Origin: JBLHOS01 sp047623825
Lineage (GTDB): Bacteria > Pseudomonadota > Alphaproteobacteria > Rhodobacterales > Rhodobacteraceae
Direction of reading: 5' to 3'
Assembly: GCA_047623825.1 (NCBI GenBank)
Contig: JBLHOS010000015.1
Coordinates: forward strand, 1 to 40,982
DNA length: 40,982 nt
In this document: piece by piece, positions 8,679 to 16,207 of the stretch
How positions within the stretch are numbered: the first letter of the stretch is position 1
Layout of the letters: the number at the start of each line of letters is the position of its first letter
Notes under the pieces: generated by a model
The model's input: only the letters and a program-made list of their open reading frames with translations
Database searches by the model: none
What the model was told of the DNA's origin: nothing
Program-made: the position numbers and the translations under genes

Positions 8679-9374
8679 ATGAACGAGCCGGTTCTCTCCC
8701 TCAAAGATGTGACACTGGCCCTTGATGGCAATGCGGGCCGCGTTGAGATTTTGCACGGAATCACGGTGGAGATCACACGTGGTGAAACCGTTGGATTGGT
8801 TGGGCCATCTGGGTCCGGCAAATCATCTCTCCTTATGCTGATGGGCGGGTTAGAACAGGCGTCGGGCGGTTCGGTCATGGCTTTGGGCAATGATCTGACC
8901 ACGATGAACGAGGACCAACTTGCCCGCTTTCGCCGTTCACATATGGGCGTGGTGTTCCAATCCTTCCACCTAATTCCGACAATGACCGCGCTGGAAAACG
9001 TCGCAACCCCCCTAGAGCTTGCAGGCGTAGCAGATGCGTTTGAGCGCGCTGAGGTCGAGCTGGTTGCAGTCGGGTTGGCAGAGCGGATGCATCACTATCC
9101 CAGTCAGATGTCGGGTGGAGAGCAGCAGCGCGTCGCCCTTGCCCGTGCTGCCGCACCCCGCCCCGACATTTTGTTGGCCGATGAACCAACCGGAAATCTG
9201 GACGGTGCCAACGGCAAGGCGATCATGGACATGCTGTTTGGCCTTCGTGATCGACACGGCGCCACGTTGGTTCTGGTTACACATGCACCTGATTTGGCGG
9301 CACGGTGCGATCGGGTGATCCAGCTTTGCGATGGTCGCGTTGATGACACCGAAACACAGGCCACCGCCCAATGA
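8679..9374 (+). CDS. ybbA: ABC transporter ATP-binding protein, YbbA/LolD type
   Basis: Cytoplasmic ATPase of 231 residues that powers the FtsX-like permease encoded next. It shows Walker A GPSGSGKSS (42-50), Q-loop Gln94, signature MSGGEQQ (144-150), Walker B ILLADE (164-169) and an H-loop in LVTHAP. The length and signature fit the MacB/LolD/YbbA group (type VII ABC). ATG 8679 follows a GTGAG-like ribosome binding site; a GTG three bases earlier is also possible. It overlaps ybbP by ATGA. The substrate is unproven. Pairing with TesA suggests export or extraction of lipid-like or hydrophobic compounds. Confidence 0.93.
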   Translation: MNEPVLSLKDVTLALDGNAGRVEILHGITVEITRGETVGLVGPSGSGKSSLLMLMGGLEQASGGSVMALGNDLTTMNEDQLARFRRSHMGVVFQSFHLIPTMTALENVATPLELAGVADAFERAEVELVAVGLAERMHHYPSQMSGGEQQRVALARAAAPRPDILLADEPTGNLDGANGKAIMDMLFGLRDRHGATLVLVTHAPDLAARCDRVIQLCDGRVDDTETQATAQ

Positions 9375-11899
9375 AGATAGCCTTGCGCATCGCCCGGCGG
9401 GAACTGCGTGGTGGATTGGCCGGGTTCGGAATTTTTCTGGCCTGTTTAGCGCTTGGCGTCGCCACAATCGCTGCCGTCGGCTCAGTCCGTGTATCGATCC
9501 AGCAAGGTTTGACACGTGAAGGCGCAGTCATTCTGGGTGGCGACGCAGAGATGTCATTTGTCTACCGCTTCGCCTCAGACATTGAGCGCGCATGGATGGA
9601 CGCGCGTGCTGTCCAAGTCTCTGAGACTGTTGATTTCCGGTCAATGGTTGTCGTCGATCAAAACGACGGAACCGTGGAACGCGGCTTGACCCAAATTCGC
9701 GGTATTGATGACGTCTACCCGATCTATGGCTCAGTCCAACTGATCCCTGACATCCCATTGCCGCAGGCGCTTGCTGGAACAACCTATCCCGGGGCCGTCA
9801 TGCAACCGTTGCTGATCGACAGATTGGCCCTAAAGATCGGCGATACGTTCCGGCTGGGCACCCAAACGTTTGAGCTGACCGCCGCCCTGATGGGTGAGCC
9901 TGATGCCGCTTCTGGCGGGTTCGGGCTGGGGCCACGGACACTGGTCACTCTTGAGGCATTGGGCGGATCTGGTTTGCTACAACCCGGCACGCTTTTTGAC
10001 AGCCAATATCGTCTGCAATTGCCCATGGGGACAAATCTGGAACAGGCTGAAGCCGAGGCGCTTGGCCTGTTTCGCGATACTGGTTTGCGCTGGCGAGATG
10101 CTAGGAACGGTGCGCCTGGCGTACAGCGGTTCGTTGACCGGATCGGCGCGTTTTTGGTGTTGGTTGGGTTGGCAGGTCTGGCGGTCGGTGGCGTTGGGGT
10201 CTCATCTGCGATCCGCGCCTATCTGGACAGTAAAACCGGTGTGATCGCGATACTGAAAACCCTCGGCGCAGAAGGGCGGACAATTTTTGCTGCTTATTTC
10301 ATCCAAATTGGGATTCTGACACTCTTGGGAGTAGCGATTGGGCTTACGCTTGGGGTCGCGGCACCCTTGGCAGTCGCGCCGCTAATTCAGGCACAATTGC
10401 CGGTATCTGCGGCTTTTGGTTTTCATCCCGCACCACTGATAGAGGCTGCGATCTACGGCATTCTGACTGCGCTGATCTTCACATTATGGCCCCTTGCCCG
10501 CACCGAACAGGTCCGCGCCGCCGCCCTCTTTCGAGATGCTTCTGGACCGGTGCGATCGTCGCCACGTCTTCTCTATTGGTTTATCATCGCGGGCCTTATT
10601 GCCGCGTTGATTGGGGCCGCTGCTTGGTTCTCTGGTGTTCCCAATTTGGCGTTTGCCACAGCGGGTGGCATTCTGGGCTCCCTGTTTCTGCTGGTGCTTG
10701 CCGCACTCGCGACCCGTTGGGCAGCACGGCGGCTTTCAAGATCAAAGGCGTTGCGCGGCAAAACCGCATTGCGTCTGGCCTTAGGCTCTGTTGGCGGGCC
10801 ACGCAGTGATGCAGTCTCAGTTATTTTATCCTTGGGTCTGGGCCTGACAGTGTTGGCCGCAGTTGGTCAAATCGACAGCAATCTTAGGTCTGCAATTGAG
10901 CGTGATCTGCCCGAGGTCGCACCATCGTTCTTTTTCGTCGATATCCAGAATGACCAGCTTGCGGGCTTTCTGGAGCGTGTCGAGAATGACCCAGAGGTCA
11001 GCCGTGTCCAAACAGCCCCAATGTTGCGCGGCATTATCACCCGGATCAATGACCGCCCTGCACGTGAAGTGGCCGCCGATCATTGGGTTTTGCAGGGTGA
11101 CCGCGGCGTGACCTATACAACCACAGCCCCACCCGCAGCTGAGATTATCGCGGGCGAGTGGTGGCCAGACGACTATGATGGGCCGCCGGTCGCGGCCTTC
11201 GCCGCACATGAGGCCGAAGAGATCGGCCTCACTATTGGGGACACATTGACCGTCAACATCCTTGGCCGCGACATCACTGCAACTATCGTCGCCCTGCGTG
11301 AAGTTGATTTTTCGAACGCGGGGATCGGCTTTATCTTGACGCTATCGGCCAACGCGCTGGAAGGCGCACCCCACACAAATATCGCAACTGTTTATGCGAC
11401 TGAGGCCGCTGAGGCGCCAATCTTGCGCGATGTCGCCAATGCTGCCCCGAACATCACGGCGATCCGCGTCCGCGACGCGATTAATCTGGTGTCTGACGCG
11501 CTGTCGAGTTTGGCGGCAGCAACGTCATATGGGGCAGCAATAACACTTTTGACCGGCTTTATCGTACTGATCGGGGCCGCGGCAGCCGGAGAGAGAGCCC
11601 GCGTCTATGAAGCCGCAGTGCTAAAGACAATCGGCGCATCCCGCGCGCGTATTCTGGGTAGCTTTGCCTTGCGATCCGCTATTCTTGGGGCAGCCTCAGG
11701 CTTGGTCGCGATCTTTGCGGGTGCACTTGGCAGTTGGGCTGTGATCACGTTTGTGATGGAGACCACCTATGCGTTTGAGCCTATTTCAGCGCTGGCAATT
11801 GTCATCGGCGGGGCGCTGGCGACGCTAGTCTCTGGCCTTGCATTTGCATGGCGCCCCTTAGCAGCGCGACCTGCCCAAATTTTGCGCGCGCGCGAATAA
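9371..11899 (+). CDS. ybbP: FtsX-like ABC permease, YbbP family
   Basis: Inner-membrane permease of 842 residues. It has an N-terminal transmembrane segment (about 15-35), a large periplasmic domain, a block of membrane helices around 255-420, a second FtsX half with another periplasmic domain (about 500-690), and three C-terminal helices. This duplicated FtsX architecture and length match YbbP. It begins with an ATG overlapping the ybbA stop, so the two are translated together. Between the tandem FtsX domains is an Arg-rich loop near residues 445-465. Its presumed role is an ATP-driven mechanotransmission or lipid-handling complex with YbbA. Confidence 0.92.
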   Translation: MKIALRIARRELRGGLAGFGIFLACLALGVATIAAVGSVRVSIQQGLTREGAVILGGDAEMSFVYRFASDIERAWMDARAVQVSETVDFRSMVVVDQNDGTVERGLTQIRGIDDVYPIYGSVQLIPDIPLPQALAGTTYPGAVMQPLLIDRLALKIGDTFRLGTQTFELTAALMGEPDAASGGFGLGPRTLVTLEALGGSGLLQPGTLFDSQYRLQLPMGTNLEQAEAEALGLFRDTGLRWRDARNGAPGVQRFVDRIGAFLVLVGLAGLAVGGVGVSSAIRAYLDSKTGVIAILKTLGAEGRTIFAAYFIQIGILTLLGVAIGLTLGVAAPLAVAPLIQAQLPVSAAFGFHPAPLIEAAIYGILTALIFTLWPLARTEQVRAAALFRDASGPVRSSPRLLYWFIIAGLIAALIGAAAWFSGVPNLAFATAGGILGSLFLLVLAALATRWAARRLSRSKALRGKTALRLALGSVGGPRSDAVSVILSLGLGLTVLAAVGQIDSNLRSAIERDLPEVAPSFFFVDIQNDQLAGFLERVENDPEVSRVQTAPMLRGIITRINDRPAREVAADHWVLQGDRGVTYTTTAPPAAEIIAGEWWPDDYDGPPVAAFAAHEAEEIGLTIGDTLTVNILGRDITATIVALREVDFSNAGIGFILTLSANALEGAPHTNIATVYATEAAEAPILRDVANAAPNITAIRVRDAINLVSDALSSLAAATSYGAAITLLTGFIVLIGAAAAGERARVYEAAVLKTIGASRARILGSFALRSAILGAASGLVAIFAGALGSWAVITFVMETTYAFEPISALAIVIGGALATLVSGLAFAWRPLAARPAQILRARE

Positions 11900-11960
11900 T
11901 CAGGTGCTATCGATCCAACGGCACTTGCCTTTGGACGCGGTGACGCACAAGTGCTAGGTC

Positions 11961-12773
11961 ATGTTCGCATCACTTAGAAATCTCTTCCGCGGCACAACCA
12001 GTGCCAGCCCTGCAGTTTCGGCTGCGGGCCAGCGGGCAAAACTGGATCGGCCTTTGCCGGACGTTGATACCTATATTGTCGGCGACATTCACGGGCGCGC
12101 TGATCTGTTGGAGCGTGTCCTGGAGGCTGTCGATACCGATATCGGTCAAATCGGGGCGCGCAATCCGCAACTGGTTTTCGTAGGGGATTATATAGATCGT
12201 GGTCCCGATAGTGCCGCCGTGTTGCGCCGGATGTTGGAACTGTCGACAGAGCTGCCCAACAACGTCAGTTGTTTGCAGGGCAATCATGAACGGATGATGC
12301 TTGATTTTCTAGTAGATCCGGTTTCGCGCGGCCCACGCTGGCTGCGAAGTGGCGGCACGTCAACATTAGAAAGCTTTGGTTTGCACACAGCGTCCCTGGA
12401 TATAGGATCCTCAGCAGACGCTTTTTTGTCAATCAATGCGACCCTCAAGACCCATATGGGGCCAGAGATGATCAGCTGGCTAAAAACCCGTCCTTTGATC
12501 TGGAACAGCGGCAATCTTTGGGTGGTTCACGCCGCAGCCGATCCGCAGCATGCTATGGACGACCAATCACCGCGCATCTTGCTGTGGGGACATCCAGAGT
12601 TTCGATATCGCCGACGCAGTGATGAAATGTGGGTCGCTCATGGTCATACTATTGTCAGCGCGCCTTTGGCCACGGACGGGTGCATTTCCGTCGACACAGG
12701 CGCCTATCAAACAGGCGTTCTGACCGCGTGTGCCGTGCGCCCGAATGGGGGTGTCAAGTTTCTGACTTCTTGA
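11961..12773 (+). CDS. PPP-family serine/threonine phosphatase (metallophosphoesterase)
   Basis: A dinuclear-metal phosphoesterase of 270 residues. The PPP signatures are GDIHG (41-45), GDYIDRG (75-81) and GNHE (107-110), with later His motifs in VVHAAAD and AHGHT completing the metal site. The fold resembles lambda phosphatase, PrpA and ApaH-like proteins, so substrates could be phosphoproteins or diadenosine polyphosphates. About 30 Ser/Ala-rich residues precede the domain. The gene stands alone and is convergent with mrpG, with the two 3' ends overlapping by 20 bases. Confidence 0.9.
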   Translation: MFASLRNLFRGTTSASPAVSAAGQRAKLDRPLPDVDTYIVGDIHGRADLLERVLEAVDTDIGQIGARNPQLVFVGDYIDRGPDSAAVLRRMLELSTELPNNVSCLQGNHERMMLDFLVDPVSRGPRWLRSGGTSTLESFGLHTASLDIGSSADAFLSINATLKTHMGPEMISWLKTRPLIWNSGNLWVVHAAADPQHAMDDQSPRILLWGHPEFRYRRRSDEMWVAHGHTIVSAPLATDGCISVDTGAYQTGVLTACAVRPNGGVKFLTS

Positions 12774-13116
12774 CAGCGCCCCTTCGGTTCAGCTTTTCCG
12801 CCGCTCCAGCCTCAATAATAGTCAGCTTCCATAGTGGAACACCTGACCGAAACGCTGCCCGTCCAATAGTATGAGCTGCAACTGGCGCTGTGATCAGTAA
12901 AAACGCGATCGTCGCAAGGGCGCGGCTCGTAATGGCCGTATCCCAAAACCAAACTGCTACTGCGACCAGGATCAGGCCACTACCCAAGGTTCCGGCCTTG
13001 GTAGACGCATGCATCCGGATTAAGACATCCGGCAACCGCAACACGCCCAAACCTGCAACAAAGCAGAAGAACCCACCTAACAAAACGAGGATTGCCATGA
13101 TGTATTCTGCGATCAT
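12754..13116 (-). CDS. mrpG: Mrp Na+/H+ antiporter subunit G
   Basis: Small membrane subunit of 120 residues, the last gene of the antiporter operon. It has three hydrophobic helices (about 5-25, 40-58, 68-88) with the family motif LRLPDVLIRMHASTKAGTLG after helix 1. A polar C-terminal tail ends over the phosphatase gene. Its ATG overlaps the mrpF stop (ATGA). It is required for assembly or activity of the Mrp complex in characterised systems. Confidence 0.93.
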   Translation of the reverse strand: MIAEYIMAILVLLGGFFCFVAGLGVLRLPDVLIRMHASTKAGTLGSGLILVAVAVWFWDTAITSRALATIAFLLITAPVAAHTIGRAAFRSGVPLWKLTIIEAGAAEKLNRRGAVKKSET

Positions 13117-13424
13117 GTCTCGGCCTCCGAGTTTGGTAGCTCAACCTCGTCTGACCGGGCCTCACGACGCTCAACATACCGCGCCAACGCAACGGTTGCG
13201 AGGAACCCAACAAGCGCGAGAACAATCGCCACATCCAAGAGTGCAGCGCTATCAGTCGATATCGCAAACAGGCCACAGAAAGCCACGATCAACACCGTCA
13301 TCAAGTCAAATGCAACAATCCGGTCAGGTAAACTTGGGCCCTTGATCAGCCGGACAAAGCCAAACGCAACACCCAGCATCACCAGGGTAAATGAGATGTC
13401 GACCGCAGATTCTAAAATATCCAT
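13113..13424 (-). CDS. mrpF: Mrp antiporter subunit F
   Basis: Subunit of 103 residues with three membrane helices and the typical MrpF stretch GPSLPDRIVAFDLM between helices 1 and 2. MrpF proteins have also been linked to bile-acid or cholate efflux in Bacillus. It begins 4 bases after the mrpE stop and overlaps mrpG. A negatively charged tail (ERREARSDEVELPNSEAE) is typical of the family's variable end. Confidence 0.93.
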   Translation of the reverse strand: MDILESAVDISFTLVMLGVAFGFVRLIKGPSLPDRIVAFDLMTVLIVAFCGLFAISTDSAALLDVAIVLALVGFLATVALARYVERREARSDEVELPNSEAET

Positions 13425-13428
13425 TTGC

Positions 13429-13926
13429 CTACTCCATTGCCTCGATCACCCAACGTTCCATGCCCTCTTTCAACTGTTTGCGAATGGCGTCAGGATCATC
13501 TGCAAACATGACGTGAAAATATAGGGTCGAGCAGTCTTCAGACACGTCCAGCGTCAATGTCCCGGGCGTCAGCGAGATTAGATTGGTCACAAGCAATACC
13601 TCCATCTCTCCGCGCACATCCAGCGGCATTGAGATGATGCCGGGGTTGGATTTATGCGAGGGTGTCAGAACATCCCAAACAACCTGAATTGAGCTAACAA
13701 ACAGTTCATAAAGGAACAGGAACAATAGCTTTATCCATCGCCACACGCGGGTGAAATAGCGCCACATGCGGGTGAAATAGCGGTCGGAACCCGGGAAAAG
13801 AGGCTTTGTCAAAAATAGCGCGACCGACCCAATAACGAAGCCAAAAATTAATCCCGACAGCGTGATATTTCCTGTCAGTGTTGCCCAGATCACAGCCAGA
13901 GCAACGTTAAGCGTGAAGATATTCAT
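13429..13926 (-). CDS. mrpE: Mrp antiporter subunit E
   Basis: Subunit of 165 residues. It has two closely spaced N-terminal helices, an amphipathic linker, and a cytoplasmic domain ending in the SLTPGTLTLDV region characteristic of MrpE. A 21-bp tandem duplication in the linker gives the repeated heptads YFTRMWR and YFTRVWR. Most MrpE proteins I recall have only one such unit, so this looks like a recent in-frame expansion. It overlaps mrpD by ATGA. Confidence 0.92.
   Translation of the reverse strand: MNIFTLNVALAVIWATLTGNITLSGLIFGFVIGSVALFLTKPLFPGSDRYFTRMWRYFTRVWRWIKLLFLFLYELFVSSIQVVWDVLTPSHKSNPGIISMPLDVRGEMEVLLVTNLISLTPGTLTLDVSEDCSTLYFHVMFADDPDAIRKQLKEGMERWVIEAME
13739..13780. repeat. Tandem duplication of 21 bp inside mrpE
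   Basis: Two adjacent 21-base units, 13739-13759 and 13760-13780, differ at a single base. The unit is exactly seven codons, so the reading frame is kept and the protein gains one extra Tyr/Arg/Trp-rich heptad just after the second membrane helix. Confidence 0.9.
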
Positions 13927-15422
13927 AAGCGCGCCCCCAACACGGCAGTTACATAGGCCTGTGGGTTCAACAATTGCTCAGACGCACGCTCTGCAAATGC
14001 AACAAAGACCTGCGGGAACAATCCGATCATGCAGGTTAATGCCGCCAGTCCAATGATCGGCGTCAAAAGCGCCGTACGATCCCGGACCGAAAGGCTGGAA
14101 AGCGTTGGTTTAATCCCAGACGGATGCGGCTTCCAAAAAGCCTCACCCCAGATTTTTGTCATCGAATAGATCGTCAGCAATCCAACGCTTAATGCAACGC
14201 CGGCCACCAGCCAAAGCTCTAGGTCCAGCGATGCCTTTACCAAAATGTATTTCGCCCAAAACCCTGATAATGGCGGAAAACCTGCCAGTGAAAAGGCGGG
14301 GATCAAGAACAAAACCGCCAAAAGCGGAGCCGATTTATAAAGTCCGCCGATGGCCGACAGATCCGTTGAACCTGCTATGCGGCGTGCAACGCCTGCGACC
14401 AGAAAAAGGTTCGCCTTCACAATGATATGGTGGACCAAATAGAACACCGACCCGACGAGGGCCAAGGGCGTGAACAGTGCCAAGCCAAGGATCATATAAC
14501 CGATCTGGCTGACGATATGAAAACTCAGGATCCGCCGAAAATCATTCATCGCCGCAGCCCCGACAACACCAACTACCATAGTGAAACCCGCGACCCAAAG
14601 TAAGATTGTGTGGGTGTAGGCGATGTCATCGGTGAAAACCAAGGTGAACATGCGGATCATTGCATAGACGCCAACCTTGGTCAAAAGCCCCGCAAAGATC
14701 GCAGACACGGCCACCGACGGCGTATGGTAAGATGCTGGCAGCCAAAAGAACAACGGAAAGACCGCGGCTTTGACGCCAAACGCGATCATGAACATGATGG
14801 CAACGACGGTCAGCAGGCCCTTGTTCTCAACGGTTTGAACCGCTGAATGTAGGTCTGCCAGATTGAGGGTGCCGGTCATGCCATAAAGCAAACCGATACC
14901 GCTGAGGAACATCACGGTCGAGACCAGATTGATCGTGACGTATTTGATGCCGCCGTCCAATTGTTCAGGCCGACCGCCTAGGATCAACAAACCAAACGAC
15001 GCGATCAACATCACCTCAAACCAGACATACAGGTTAAACAGATCCCCGGTCAGGAACGCGCCGCAAACCCCCGCAAGCAGGATCTGGAACAGCGCGTGAT
15101 AACCCAGAACCTCCAACCGTTCCTCAATGTCCGCAATTGCGTAAATGGCGACGGCAAGACCGGTGATTGCGGTGATCACAACCATCACAGCACTTAATAG
15201 GTCAGCTGCCAGCGTGATGCCAAAGGGTGCAGGCCAATTGCCCATTTGTCCGACAACGACGCCGTCAGCCAAAACCGCCCGCATCAGTGAGGCCGAGGCG
15301 AACAGCAGCGCCAGACATCCTATGACAGAGATCCATCGCCCTTGGGGGCCCTTGCGGAACAAAAAGGTCAAGACTGCGGTCGCAAATGGAATGACCAGCG
15401 GGGCCACAAGAAGCCAACTCAT
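13923..15422 (-). CDS. mrpD: Mrp antiporter subunit D (proton-translocating, NuoN/M-like)
   Basis: A polytopic membrane protein of 499 residues, homologous to the antiporter-like subunits of complex I. Conserved functional residues are visible: Glu136 in the TM5 motif LYVWFEVMLI, and the buried lysine in FGVKAAVFPLFFWLP, followed by the HTPSVAVSAIFAGLLTKVG motif. In studied Mrp complexes MrpD is needed for proton movement. The ATG lies 4 bases inside mrpC and the end overlaps mrpE. Confidence 0.95.
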   Translation of the reverse strand: MSWLLVAPLVIPFATAVLTFLFRKGPQGRWISVIGCLALLFASASLMRAVLADGVVVGQMGNWPAPFGITLAADLLSAVMVVITAITGLAVAIYAIADIEERLEVLGYHALFQILLAGVCGAFLTGDLFNLYVWFEVMLIASFGLLILGGRPEQLDGGIKYVTINLVSTVMFLSGIGLLYGMTGTLNLADLHSAVQTVENKGLLTVVAIMFMIAFGVKAAVFPLFFWLPASYHTPSVAVSAIFAGLLTKVGVYAMIRMFTLVFTDDIAYTHTILLWVAGFTMVVGVVGAAAMNDFRRILSFHIVSQIGYMILGLALFTPLALVGSVFYLVHHIIVKANLFLVAGVARRIAGSTDLSAIGGLYKSAPLLAVLFLIPAFSLAGFPPLSGFWAKYILVKASLDLELWLVAGVALSVGLLTIYSMTKIWGEAFWKPHPSGIKPTLSSLSVRDRTALLTPIIGLAALTCMIGLFPQVFVAFAERASEQLLNPQAYVTAVLGARL

Positions 15423-15781
15423 TTTGGGGTATCTTTCGGTTCAGCCAGCCGCATCTCATCGCTGTTGAGCGTGCCGAGCGATTGATAGCCGCGATAGACC
15501 AAGGTCAACGCGAACGCGAAAAGGCCGAACCCGATCACAATTGCGGTCAGGACCAGCGCTTGTGGCAGCGCATTAGCCACATCGCCGATCGGCGCGTCGG
15601 CGCCGTAGGGAACCAGCGGCGGCACCACGGATGTCAGCCGTCCACTTACAAAGATCATCAAGTTTGCAGCATTAGAAATCAGGATCAAACCAAAGATGAA
15701 GCGGATCAAATTACGCGCCAACATCAGGTAAACTGAGGTTGCCACCAGAACACCGACCATAAGGGCAATAAGAAGTTCCAT
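15419..15781 (-). CDS. mrpC: Mrp antiporter subunit C (NuoK-like)
   Basis: Membrane subunit of 120 residues with three helices, related to NuoK of complex I. The motif GLILISNAANLMIF is present in helix 2. The loop PLVPYGADAPIGDVANALPQALVLTAIVIG is characteristic: proline and acidic residues followed by the conserved PQALVLTAIVI helix. It lies between mrpB (3-base gap) and mrpD (ATGA overlap). Confidence 0.94.
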   Translation of the reverse strand: MELLIALMVGVLVATSVYLMLARNLIRFIFGLILISNAANLMIFVSGRLTSVVPPLVPYGADAPIGDVANALPQALVLTAIVIGFGLFAFALTLVYRGYQSLGTLNSDEMRLAEPKDTPK

Positions 15782-15784
15782 CGC

Positions 15785-16207
15785 TCAGACCTCCTCTTCC
15801 AAGGCCAGAACGAGGGTCAGGATCGACCCGAACACCACCAGATAGACCCCAATATCAAAGACCAAGACCGAGGAGATCGCGATCCCATAATCATCGTCGG
15901 TGGCACCCAGAAACAGCCATTGCCCGGTGAACAGGCTGTCGCCCATGACCCCTGCAAAGAGCCCCGCCAAAAGAGCGACACCAAGGCCTGCCATTGCGAT
16001 TGATTGCGGATCGACACGCAACGCCTCACGGGTCGCACGGGAGCCTTGTGCGATGGCATACAGGATAAAACCCGTCGACCCGATCAGCCCACCAATAAAC
16101 CCGCCGCCCGGCTCATTATGACCGCGCAGCAGCATGTAAATCGAGAAGACCAGCAGCAACGATACCAGCAATCGGGCAGCCCCACTCAAGATCACAGAAT
16201 TCATCAT
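15785..16207 (-). CDS. mrpB: Mrp antiporter subunit B
   Basis: Membrane subunit of 140 residues with four helices. The family motif RGHNEPGGGFIGGLI lies near residues 28-42. I chose the ATG at 16207, which forms ATGA with the mrpA stop. A longer open frame upstream only overlaps mrpA out of frame and reads as nonsense. The adjacent ATG at 16204 is an equally possible start. Confidence 0.93.
   Translation of the reverse strand: MMNSVILSGAARLLVSLLLVFSIYMLLRGHNEPGGGFIGGLIGSTGFILYAIAQGSRATREALRVDPQSIAMAGLGVALLAGLFAGVMGDSLFTGQWLFLGATDDDYGIAISSVLVFDIGVYLVVFGSILTLVLALEEEV

Noticed and set aside
8639..8902. N-terminal extension of the esterase frame to about 305 residues
   Set aside because: It would overlap the divergent ybbA gene and place some 85 non-signal residues before a clear Sec signal peptide; GTG 8638 is the better start.
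9012..9531. Long minus-strand frames opposite ybbA/ybbP
   Set aside because: They are shadows of the well-supported plus-strand genes, with Arg/Ser/Pro-rich composition and no motifs.
11880..11897. GCGCGCGCG run at the end of ybbP
   Set aside because: It encodes the normal Arg-Ala-Arg C-terminus and is too short to be a meaningful repeat or Z-DNA signal.
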